Origin: Bacteroidales bacterium
GTDB taxonomy: Bacteria; Bacteroidota; Bacteroidia; Bacteroidales; Bacteroidaceae
Direction of reading: 5' to 3'
Assembly (NCBI GenBank): GCA_030528885.1
Contig: JAUMXY010000026.1
Coordinates: forward strand, 223-41,402
Length of the DNA stretch: 41,180 bases
Positions within the stretch are counted from its first letter, which is position 1. Every line of letters starts with the position of its first letter. Position numbers and translations under genes: made by a program. Positions 32,734 to 39,404 of this stretch are shown here, in pieces. The notes beneath the pieces were generated by a model. It worked only from the letters and a program-made list of their open reading frames with translations. It ran no database searches and had not been told where the DNA came from.

Positions 32734-32758
32734 ATTCACTATCAAATGACAAAATAGC

Positions 32759-34156
32759 ATGAAACAATTCAAGAACTTGGCAACGATTATAATGGGATTA
32801 TGGTGTTGCGTGGCAGTGGATGCCCATGACTTTGAGGCGGATGGGGTTTATTATAATATTACATATGAAGGAGATTTGGAAGTGACATATAAGGGAGAAA
32901 GTTATGACTCTTATAATGAGTATATAGGAGAAGTGAATATTCCTGAGAAGGTGGAATTCGAATCGAAGGTTTATTCTGTGACAAGCATTGGAGATTATGC
33001 ATTCAGAGGCTGTTCCAATCTTACAAGTGTCACTATCTCCGGCTCTGTGACAACCATTGGTGCAGGGGCTTTCAACGGTTGTACCGGTCTTACCAGCGTC
33101 AAAATACCCAGTTCTGTTAAAGCAATCTTTAATAGTGCATTCTATGGCTGTACCGGTCTTACCAACGTCAAAATACCCGACTCCGTGACAACCATTAGAG
33201 AACATGTGTTCAGCGGTTGTTCCAATCTTACAAGTGTCACAATCCCCAGCTTTTGGACATGCATTGAGGGTGGGTTATTCAAAGATTGTACCAGTCTTAC
33301 CAGTGTCAAAATACCCGACTCCGTGACAACTATTGAAGCTCATGCATTCTCGGGCTGTTCCAGTCTTACAAGCATAACCATTCCCAATTCAGTAACAGAA
33401 ATCGGGCAGTATGCATTTAACCTGTGCTACCGTATCACCAGCGTTACTGTTCCCAATTCAGTGACCAATATTGAAGTGGGTGCATTCAGAAGATGCACCG
33501 GTCTTAAGAGTGTCACGATTCCCAATTCTGTGACAGCATTTGGGAAAGAAGCATTCGCTTATTGTACAGGTCTTATCAGCTTCACAATCCCCAACTCTGT
33601 GACAAGCATTGGAGATTATGCATTCAGCGGTTGTTCCAATCTTACAAGTGTCACAATTCCTAGCTCTGTAACAAGCATTGGAACCGATGCATTCAGAGAT
33701 TGTACCGGTCTTGCCAGTGTCACAATCCCCAGTTCTGTGACAAGTATTGAATATGGAACATTCATGGGTTGTACAGGTCTTACCAGCATCACAATCCCCG
33801 GCTCTGTGAAAAGTATTGACTATAAAGCATTCGAAGGTTGCAGCAGCCTGACGGATGTCACCATTGCTTCGTCGGAGCCCCCTGCTTTGAAAGAGAACTC
33901 CTTCAATAAGACCTCCTATATATTAACGACCATCTATGTACCCCAAGGCTCGTTGATAACATACCAGGTTGCAGATTTATGGGAGAAGTTTAGGAACATC
34001 AAAGAATTCGATCTTGTTGGAATTGAAGAGGTAGTTCCTGATTCTGAATCCCTCGATGACCCTGTCTTCAACCTGCAAGGTATACAGATGGAGGGAGCGG
34101 ACAATCTCCCCGGCGGCATCTACATTCAAGGCGGCAAGAAATTCATGGTAAAATAA
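32759..34156 (+). CDS. BspA-like leucine-rich repeat surface protein
   Basis: 465 residues. A signal peptide covers about 1-22 (ending AVDA). A short beta domain follows. From about residue 73 there are 13 consecutive 23-residue LRR_5 units (consensus NSVTSIGxxAFxGCTGLTSVTIP) to about 372. A cap (AFEGCSSLTDVTIASSEPP) and a linker lead to a C-terminal tail (FNLQGIQ, PGGIYIQGGKKFMVK) like those on the surface protein at 2600 and the GH27 enzyme. BspA-type proteins are surface adhesins that bind host matrix proteins or other bacteria. The gene is more AT-rich than most neighbours, and its last codons lie inside the second 57-bp repeat copy, which suggests a transferable cassette. Confidence 0.88.
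   Translation: MKQFKNLATIIMGLWCCVAVDAHDFEADGVYYNITYEGDLEVTYKGESYDSYNEYIGEVNIPEKVEFESKVYSVTSIGDYAFRGCSNLTSVTISGSVTTIGAGAFNGCTGLTSVKIPSSVKAIFNSAFYGCTGLTNVKIPDSVTTIREHVFSGCSNLTSVTIPSFWTCIEGGLFKDCTSLTSVKIPDSVTTIEAHAFSGCSSLTSITIPNSVTEIGQYAFNLCYRITSVTVPNSVTNIEVGAFRRCTGLKSVTIPNSVTAFGKEAFAYCTGLISFTIPNSVTSIGDYAFSGCSNLTSVTIPSSVTSIGTDAFRDCTGLASVTIPSSVTSIEYGTFMGCTGLTSITIPGSVKSIDYKAFEGCSSLTDVTIASSEPPALKENSFNKTSYILTTIYVPQGSLITYQVADLWEKFRNIKEFDLVGIEEVVPDSESLDDPVFNLQGIQMEGADNLPGGIYIQGGKKFMVK
32975..33875 (+). repeat. Tandem 69-bp repeats encoding LRR units
   Basis: Thirteen in-frame units of 69 bp. Several neighbouring units share long identical stretches, so copy number can change by slippage or recombination without frameshift. 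Confidence 0.9.
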
Positions 34157-34206
34157 GAGTGCAACGCAATGGTGCGGACGCTTCGGCGCCCGCACTTTTT
34201 TTGTGC
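34150..34206 (+). repeat. 57-bp direct repeat with terminator, copy 2
   Basis: Identical to 32112-32168. It starts inside the last codons of the BspA-like gene, so the stop codon (34154-34156) is part of the repeat; in copy 1 the same bases lie outside any gene. Confidence 0.9.
34172..34202 (+). terminator. UUCG-capped intrinsic terminator after the BspA-like gene
   Basis: The same hairpin as at 32134-32157 (34172-34195 here), then seven T. It starts 16 bp after the stop. Confidence 0.9.
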
Positions 34207-34380
34207 TTGTGCCTGTGGCGGAGCAGGGGAGGCGCGCGGCGAGGGGATGATGCTGATGCGCACCCTCGGGGCATGGGCAGGCGTCTTCCGCTGCTGGAAG
34301 CGAATCATGTTTCCGCACAAAATGTGACAGACGGATATGTTTTTAGGCTCAAATGGGGGCGTTGACGAACGAAAAAGGAA

Positions 34381-34520
34381 GAAAAACGTCTTTTTTTGTG
34401 AAATAATTATCGATTTTGTTGTTTGGTGTACATAAAAGCCGTAACTTTGCATCAGAAACATAAAAAGACCTACGAAAACGAAAAACAGAGAGAACCGATT
34501 TGTTAACAATACATATAGTT
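34381..34520 (+). repeat. Promoter-leader unit A
   Basis: It aligns with unit B (about 34949-35090) at an offset of about 569 bp: GAAAAACG, a T-rich stretch with TTTGTGAAA, TTTTGTTG, ACATAAAA, the -7 box, CAGGAAACATAAA-like sequence and the identical 18-mer AGAACCGATTTGTTAACA (34491-34508; 35061-35078 in unit B). Confidence 0.7.
34418..34449 (+). promoter_or_regulatory. Promoter A, with no gene behind it
   Basis: GTTG (34418-34421), 20 bp, TAACTTTG (34442-34449). No open frame of note follows before the hairpin at 34649-34673, so the product would be a short non-coding RNA of about 215 nt or the leader of a lost gene. Confidence 0.65.
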
Positions 34521-34648
34521 GATTAATGAGCGGTTGAGGAGAATGCTGGCGTGAACACGCCTACTTGACAACAACAATAGAGCCAGCAGCTCTCCAAAGG
34601 ACCTTAAAATACTGAAAATACACTGACAATAAACCTATTGATCCTGTC

Positions 34649-34673
34649 ATTGGCCGCCGTGTTGGCGGCCAAT
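34649..34673 (+). terminator. GC-rich hairpin, possible terminator of the orphan transcript
   Basis: ATTGGCCGCC (34649-34658) pairs with GGCGGCCAAT (34664-34673) across 5 nt, followed by GGTGTTTG. The tail is weak for an intrinsic terminator. Confidence 0.5.
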
Positions 34674-34948
34674 GGTGTTTGTATGCACCTCTGCGGCTGC
34701 CGAATGCCGAATGCGTCTGGCGGTTTGTGGCGGCAGCGATGGAGCATGCGCCGACCGGCCGCCTCCTGCTGCGCTTTCCCTTCCCGAGGCGCACTACTTG
34801 GGCGGCTGCTGCCGCTGTTGCGGTGACAGGACTTTTTGCAGCTGCACGGACAGGCGGCGAGCGGAAAGAAAATGTTTCCTGCGCGAAAAAAGCAACAAAT
34901 AAGGGTGTAAAAGGGGTTGAAAAGGTGGGAAACGGAGTGAAAAAGAAA

Positions 34949-35090
34949 GAAAAACGACCTTTTTGTGAAAATAATTTGCTTTTTTTGTTGCATGGAATAC
35001 ATAAAAGGTATATATTTGCACAGGAAACATAAAGGGGCTTACATGAAGAAATTGGGCTGAAGAACCGATTTGTTAACATGATATACTGAT
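34949..35090 (+). repeat. Promoter-leader unit B
   Basis: Second copy of the unit described at 34381-34520, here directly upstream of LruC paralog 2. Confidence 0.7.
34987..35018 (+). promoter_or_regulatory. Promoter B of LruC paralog 2
   Basis: GTTG (34987-34990), 20 bp, TATATTTG (35011-35018). The leader to the ATG is about 165 nt. Confidence 0.7.
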
Positions 35091-35188
35091 GATGACGTGC
35101 GGAGGAGAGCCATGGCGGCATTGCCTATTTGCCACTGCGCAATGACCGGCTGCCAGCTCATTAACCTTTAACTTTAAAAAAGAAAAGT

Positions 35189-36652
35189 ATGATGAAAGTT
35201 AGAAATCTTTTGATTCCAGTCTTGGCTGCCGGCGCTCTGGCTGCCTGCAATGACTATGACCCAGGACTGTCGGACACTGTCATGGACAACACCGAAGACG
35301 AACTTGCAACCATTTCGGCTTACACGCACAACTTTGTTGGCCGCTACGGCGCTATGGGCGCTGAGCAGGACTGGGGTTTCAGCGAGCTGGAGGAGGCGCA
35401 GCAGACGCGCTATGCTGACCCTAATGCCAACATGTGGGCTACTCCCTACGGTTACCTGATGCCTCCTGCTATCAGCGAGGCTGAGCGCAAGGCTGTGGTG
35501 AAGGCTTTCAGAGTTTATGCCAACAGCATCTCGCACGAGGCGCCTGACTGCACTGACTTCTTCATTCAGGACGTGTACAAGGGCGGCAGAGACTATGCTT
35601 CTATCGGCACGCTTTCTACGGGCGAGGTGATTACGCAAGACACTTACAGATATACAGCTGCTGACGGGGTGACTACACATTTGTCTTCCGACAAGCTGAG
35701 CCAGATTTATTGTGTGAAGGCTGACGGCACGCTGGACGAGGTGAACCGCAACAACTTCAACAAGAATGCTTCTGAGGATTGCGAGTATAACCATGCGATG
35801 CTGATGCGCGAATCGGGCATCAAGGGCTTCACCTACCACAACTCCGCTTCGGGCGGACTGATTCAGGCTAAGGAGACTTACATCTTCCTGAACATCTCGT
35901 GGAACGAGGATGGCGTGATGAAGTACGGCACTTATGTGGGCATTGATTTCTTTGCCAACGGGCAGAACGCGAATGAGCAGGTGGCTGGCGACGGCAAGTT
36001 TGACGACTGGATTTTCAAGGTCACTCCTGCCATCGAGAGCGGCACGGGCAACAACAGCGCGGCTGGCAAGCCTACGGTGAGCCCTGACGACACGCCTGCC
36101 GACCCTAACCGCCTCACGTCTGAGACGAAGCGCGTGATGTGCGAGGACCTTGGCAGCACGTATGACTTTGACTTCAACGACCTCGTGTTTGACGTGTACT
36201 ATACTTATAATGAGGAGAATGGCGTGAAGAGCAACATCACGGCGCATGTGACTGTGCAGGCTGCCGGCGGTACGCTGCCCGTCTATGTGGGCAAGGACAG
36301 CGATGAGTATGAGGCTCACAAGCTGCTGAACAGCTCTGCTACCAACACTGCCATCAATGTGGGCGGTCTCAGGAAGGATGTGGCTTACGTGACGCTGGAG
36401 AACTGCGAGTCAACTGACCCGAACGACATTGCCATCTATGTGGATAAGGGTGGCCGCCACATGGCGCTGCCTAAGTCAAAGGCTGGCAACAGCTATGCTC
36501 CGCAGAAGATTTGTGTGCCTCAGGAGGTGCAGTGGCCTAAGGAGGGCCAGCAGATTGAGTGGGGCTATGGCGATTTCACTCACTGGGTGAGCGGCACTGT
36601 GAACGAGTTCTGGGGCCAGAACGTCAATCGCGAATACCTGTTCGTGTTCTGA
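35189..36652 (+). CDS. LruC / DUF4842-type surface lipoprotein, paralog 2
   Basis: 487 residues; the start could be the second ATG at 35192. Lipobox ALAAC (Cys 20). FVGRYGAMGAEQDWGFSEL near 49-67 and VMCEDLGSTYDFDFNDLVF near 316-334 match paralog 1 at 30682, as do DVYKGGRDYAS, GKFDDWIFKVTP, VTVQAAGGTLPVYVG and the final IEWGYGDFTHWV. The coding strand is richer in G than paralog 1, and the leader belongs to a duplicated promoter unit. The probable role is an outer-membrane lipoprotein with a calcium-binding-like acidic motif; the exact function is unknown. Confidence 0.8.
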   Translation: MMKVRNLLIPVLAAGALAACNDYDPGLSDTVMDNTEDELATISAYTHNFVGRYGAMGAEQDWGFSELEEAQQTRYADPNANMWATPYGYLMPPAISEAERKAVVKAFRVYANSISHEAPDCTDFFIQDVYKGGRDYASIGTLSTGEVITQDTYRYTAADGVTTHLSSDKLSQIYCVKADGTLDEVNRNNFNKNASEDCEYNHAMLMRESGIKGFTYHNSASGGLIQAKETYIFLNISWNEDGVMKYGTYVGIDFFANGQNANEQVAGDGKFDDWIFKVTPAIESGTGNNSAAGKPTVSPDDTPADPNRLTSETKRVMCEDLGSTYDFDFNDLVFDVYYTYNEENGVKSNITAHVTVQAAGGTLPVYVGKDSDEYEAHKLLNSSATNTAINVGGLRKDVAYVTLENCESTDPNDIAIYVDKGGRHMALPKSKAGNSYAPQKICVPQEVQWPKEGQQIEWGYGDFTHWVSGTVNEFWGQNVNREYLFVF

Positions 36653-36883
36653 TGGATTGCTGAGAGATTATTACCTTATCTATAATGTCCGTGAGGATAA
36701 CTTTCATAATAGATTGAATTTTCGTTTTTTAAGTTAAAGAATTTGCAGGATGGTTACCTGCATATGGTTGAAAGTCCGTGAGGATGAAGTATTCCAAGGG
36801 AGCCCAGGCCAAATAGGCTTGGGCTCTCTCTTTGTGTGCGGCCGGCTGATGGGGCGCGCCGCTGTCAGGGCTGTGCGGAGGGT
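36653..36883. other. Intergenic region with short direct repeat
   Basis: GTCCGTGAGGAT occurs twice, at about 36687 and 36773, 86 bp apart, before the terminator at 36800. No gene seen. Confidence 0.5.
36800..36830 (+). terminator. Terminator after LruC paralog 2
   Basis: GAGCCCAGGCC (36800-36810) pairs with GGCTTGGGCTC (36816-36826; one G-U), followed by TCTCTTTG. Confidence 0.75.
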
Positions 36884-36917
36884 GCCTTCCCCAGTCGGCA
36901 GAGGGGCTGGGGAAGGC
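36884..36917 (-). terminator. Hairpin after the HU-like gene
   Basis: GCCTTCCCCAG (36884-36894) pairs perfectly with CTGGGGAAGGC (36907-36917), just past the stop of the leftward HU-like gene. A T-run is lacking, so confidence is moderate. Confidence 0.5.
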
Positions 36918-36922
36918 GGCGT

Positions 36923-37360
36923 TTAGGCACCTGCCTCGGTGTCTTCCTCAGGCTTCTCCTCCTGCACGCTGAGGGCTTCGGCGGCGCTGGTCACGTCGAG
37001 GTCCTTGAGCATCTGCTTGAATGCCTTGCCCGGGTAGAACTGCACCTTCTTGACCTTGATGGTCTCGATGGTGGCCTCTTCGAGGGTGGGGGCAGACTTG
37101 CAGGTGAAGGTTGGCTTGAAGGAGCCGAAGTCGCCCATCCTGACGCCGTGGCCTATCTCCATGTAGTGGACGAGGCGGTTGACGAGGGCGTCGATGACTG
37201 ACTTGGTCTGTGCGGGGTTGATGCCGCAGGAGGTGGCGCACTCGCCGACGAGCTGCTCGAAGGTGACGGCAGGGTAGGTGAGCTGCTGGAGCTTGAACAC
37301 TTGTGGTTTCGTTTCACGGTAGTTGAGCGTGATTTTTGCTTTACGGTACTGGATTCCCAT
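36923..37360 (-). CDS. HU-like DNA-binding protein (HU-HIG type)
   Basis: 145 residues. The N-terminal strand region (YRKAKITLNYRETKPQVFKL) and the core FEQLVGECATSCGINPAQTKSVIDALV, then GHGVRMGDFGSFKPTF with a beta-arm, match the long HU-related proteins of Bacteroidales rather than canonical 90-residue HU. An acidic tail (EEKPEEDTEAGA) follows. Such genes are often found with amidase or lysozyme-like genes in phage-derived modules, as here. It is the last gene of a leftward trio. Confidence 0.8.
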   Translation of the reverse strand: MGIQYRKAKITLNYRETKPQVFKLQQLTYPAVTFEQLVGECATSCGINPAQTKSVIDALVNRLVHYMEIGHGVRMGDFGSFKPTFTCKSAPTLEEATIETIKVKKVQFYPGKAFKQMLKDLDVTSAAEALSVQEEKPEEDTEAGA

Positions 37361-37396
37361 GGTTAGATGTTGTTTTTAAGGGTTAATAATAGGGGT

Positions 37397-37819
37397 TTAT
37401 GGTTTTTGCGCGGTCACTTCAAGCGTCATGGGCTCGCCCTTGGCGAATGCCTCATAGACTTGGGTGACGAAGCGGCTGAAGGTTTCCTGCTGGCGCTGGA
37501 GGGTGCGCTCCTCGGGCGGCAGGGAGGGGGAGGACTGGCCGATGCAGATGGTGTCGCTGGCTGTCTGGCGGAAGAGGGACCAGCCGAAGGTGACGCGCGG
37601 CAGTCCCTGGCTGCGGCACACCTTGAGCGACATGGGCGACTGGCTGGTGGAGACGGGCTGGCAGCGGTAGGTGCCAGGAGAGAGCAGGGGAGCAGAGGGG
37701 TGGTGGCGAGTGGCGGGAAGGACGGGCTCGCGGGCTTCGCCAAAGGGGAGGGAGTTGATGAGCAGGGTGCTTTTCGCCACGCGGCGGTCGCTATAGTAAC
37801 GGATGAGTTGAATGTGCAT
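37397..37819 (-). CDS. Small phage-module protein, DUF5675-like
   Basis: 140 residues. MHIQLIRYYSDRRVAKSTLLINS and PLLSPGTYRC resemble the opening of DUF5675 proteins, found in phage lysis or tail regions. The match rests on a few motifs and is uncertain. It lies between a lysozyme-like gene and an HU-like gene on the same strand with short gaps (54 and 36 bp). No signal peptide is seen. Confidence 0.5.
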   Translation of the reverse strand: MHIQLIRYYSDRRVAKSTLLINSLPFGEAREPVLPATRHHPSAPLLSPGTYRCQPVSTSQSPMSLKVCRSQGLPRVTFGWSLFRQTASDTICIGQSSPSLPPEERTLQRQQETFSRFVTQVYEAFAKGEPMTLEVTAQKP

Positions 37820-37873
37820 AATTCCTTTAATATTATTGCGTTAATGTTTATTGTCACGCCCCTCTGCCCGAGG

Positions 37874-38281
37874 TCAGAAGGCGAGCAGGTAGGCTCTCTT
37901 CACCAGCCCCACGTCGAGGTCAGCCATGTGGCTCTCCACCCATGCCATGGCGCAGACGATGGCCACCATGGCCTGCTCGTTCTCGAAGGAGAGCTGCTCG
38001 TAGGGCTTGACTTGGCTCCGCTCGCTCACGATGGCGATGTAGGAGTCGGTGCAGTTGCCGTCTTCGGGCGGCGCCCAGCGGTAGATGATGTCGTGCAGGG
38101 TGGTCAGGTGGTGCAGCCTGATGTAGGTGCGCAGGATGCGGAAGGCAGCGCGGAACCCGAACAGCAGGCTCTGGAACTGCACGAACTCCTTGTCGTGCTG
38201 CCGCCGCGTCTGCCCCAGCCAGCGGGTCTTGTCACTCCTGCGGATGTTCAGCGGGTTGTTGTTTCTTTCTCCTCTTGTCAT
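37874..38281 (-). CDS. Lysozyme-like protein (structural protein P5 type)
   Basis: 135 residues. RGERNNNPLNIRRSDKTRWLG, then FVQFQSLLFGFRAAFRILRTY, LHDIIYRWAPPEDGNCTDSYI and VSERSQV follow the pattern of small phage lysozyme-like proteins often called structural protein P5. The likely role is cutting peptidoglycan or acting as a virion-associated muralytic subunit. No signal peptide is present, so export would need a holin-like partner, which was not found nearby. It is the first gene of the leftward trio. Confidence 0.6.
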   Translation of the reverse strand: MTRGERNNNPLNIRRSDKTRWLGQTRRQHDKEFVQFQSLLFGFRAAFRILRTYIRLHHLTTLHDIIYRWAPPEDGNCTDSYIAIVSERSQVKPYEQLSFENEQAMVAIVCAMAWVESHMADLDVGLVKRAYLLAF

Positions 38282-38380
38282 AGGTGCAGATGATTTTCAG
38301 TAAATAATAAATAATGTGTAGGATTTTGATGAGCATAGCATTTCATGTGTTAAGGTTTGTGCTGTTTCTGATTTCCGATG

Positions 38381-38388
38381 CAAAGTTA
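38381..38388 (-). promoter_or_regulatory. -7 promoter box of the leftward phage-like trio
   Basis: TAACTTTG on the minus strand, about 100 bp upstream of the P5-like gene. A TTTG lies only 16 bp further upstream, so the -33 match is poor. Confidence 0.5.
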
Positions 38389-38466
38389 CGACAATGCGCC
38401 GGCACAAATGTGCATTAGGATGCGTTACGGTGCGTAAAGAGGAACTGCCCGCCATCCGCCGCAGAT

Positions 38467-38503
38467 GCACACCATGTCGCAAATATTAGGCAGGCTGTGT
38501 CGG
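38467..38503 (+). repeat. Partial inverted copy of the 235-bp repeat
   Basis: ACACCATGTCGCAAATATTA followed by GGCAGGCTGTG matches the reverse complement of the central hairpin part of the 10-kb and 20-kb repeat copies with few differences. The terminator half of the repeat is absent. Confidence 0.6.
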
Positions 38504-38651
38504 CAACATTCAGACAGCGGCGCGCGAAACAAGGCGCAGGCGGTGTGCATGCGAAGGGGCTGGCGAGCCGTGCCAAAGCCTCCTGGCGGTGTCCGTCAGA
38601 AGAGGAAAAACAAAGAAAAATGCACAAAAAGAGAAAAAAAACACATAAGTT

Positions 38652-38682
38652 TTTGTTTTTGAGTAATTTTGTGTTAACTTTG
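38652..38682 (+). promoter_or_regulatory. Consensus promoter of the HU gene
   Basis: TTTG (38652-38655), 19 bp, TAACTTTG (38675-38682). The leader is about 140 nt. Confidence 0.8.
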
Positions 38683-38826
38683 CAAACGCTTTCCGAAAGG
38701 AGGACACACAAAGGGCAGTTTTCAGCGCAGCGAGCAACCCCCAAAAAGGCACAGCGCCAAGGGCTGCACAGGGCAGGGAACACCCGTGTAAAACAAGGTT
38801 AATCACATAAAAAATAAGCATTCATT

Positions 38827-39102
38827 ATGACTAAAGCAGAAATCGTTGCTGAAATCAGCAAGCAGACAGGTGTAGAAAGAGAGAAAGCGCTCAAGATTGT
38901 AGAGGCTTTCATGGTAACAGTGAAGGAACAGGTAGTAGCAGGAGAGGACATCTTCCTCCGCGGCTTCGGCACATTCACAACAAAGACTCGCGCTCAGAAA
39001 GTCGGCCGACTCATCAAGGAGAACAAGTCAGTCGTAGTGCCAGAGCACAAGATTCCTTACTTCAAGCCATGCGAAGAGTTCAAGGCACAGCTCATGAAAT
39101 AA
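38827..39102 (+). CDS. HU family DNA-binding protein
   Basis: 91 residues, the canonical length. MTKAEIVAEISKQTGV, the FMVTVKEQVVAGEDIFLRGFGTF core, and the arm region with IPYFKPCEEFKAQL are classic HU/IHF features. It bends DNA and organises the nucleoid. A consensus promoter and a stable terminator make it a single-gene unit. Codon choice is unlike the A/C-rich genes to its right, as expected for a highly expressed gene. Confidence 0.93.
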   Translation: MTKAEIVAEISKQTGVEREKALKIVEAFMVTVKEQVVAGEDIFLRGFGTFTTKTRAQKVGRLIKENKSVVVPEHKIPYFKPCEEFKAQLMK

Positions 39103-39122
39103 TCTTGGCCACAGGCAACACA

Positions 39123-39155
39123 GGCGGGAGGAACGCAAGCAGCGTCCCTCCCGCC
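39123..39155 (+). terminator. Terminator after the HU gene
   Basis: GGCGGGAGGAACGC (39123-39136) pairs with GCGTCCCTCCCGCC (39142-39155; one mismatch) across a 5-nt loop. It also lies just past the stop of the convergent DUF4248 gene. Confidence 0.65.
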
Positions 39156-39172
39156 TTGCGTCATGCCCCCAC

Positions 39173-39403
39173 TCACGGCTCGCCCAAATGCTCCACAATC
39201 AGCTCCACCTGACGAGCCGACAGCAGCCGAGACCGCTTCTGATAGCCCGTCTTCAGCAGCTCAGCCGTCAGCGTAGGGTGCATCCCCACCCAGCGCATCA
39301 GCCTGTTCACAGCAGCACGAGGCGACAAGTCAGGCGCATACAGCATCGCCAGCTCCTGCTTGCGCATAGGCACAATCTCCATGTCATAATCATACCGCGA
39401 CAT
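39173..39403 (-). CDS. DUF4248 domain protein
   Basis: 76 residues from the ATG at 39403, preceded by a GGAGG-like site; the longer frame to 39454 overlaps the upstream gene. MRKQELAMLYAPDLSPRAAV, LMRWVGMHPTLTAELLKTGY and ARQVELIVEHLGEP fit DUF4248, a small helix-turn-helix-like family found beside primase/VapE-like and HU genes in Bacteroidales. The DNA-related role is inferred from its neighbours. Confidence 0.75.
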   Translation of the reverse strand: MSRYDYDMEIVPMRKQELAMLYAPDLSPRAAVNRLMRWVGMHPTLTAELLKTGYQKRSRLLSARQVELIVEHLGEP

Positions 39404-39404
39404 A

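Larger units (their letters stand above)
32062..32758. other. Intergenic region before the BspA-like gene
   Basis: It contains repeat/terminator copy 1 (32112-32168), an AT-rich stretch, a consensus promoter (32451-32482), a 35-codon frame (32518-32625) and a stem-loop with a T-run (32666-32733). Nothing else was recognised between 32170 and 32450. Confidence 0.6.
34207..35188. other. Long intergenic region with duplicated promoter-leader units
   Basis: No gene seen in about 980 bp. Two GC-rich spacers (about 34207-34330 and 34680-34880) alternate with two related promoter-leader units (about 34381-34520 and 34949-35090). A hairpin lies at 34649-34673. Frames through the GC-rich parts are not protein-like. 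Confidence 0.6.

Noticed and set aside
32975-33875. 69-bp tandem repeats as a minisatellite or CRISPR
   Set aside because: They encode 13 continuous 23-residue LRR units.
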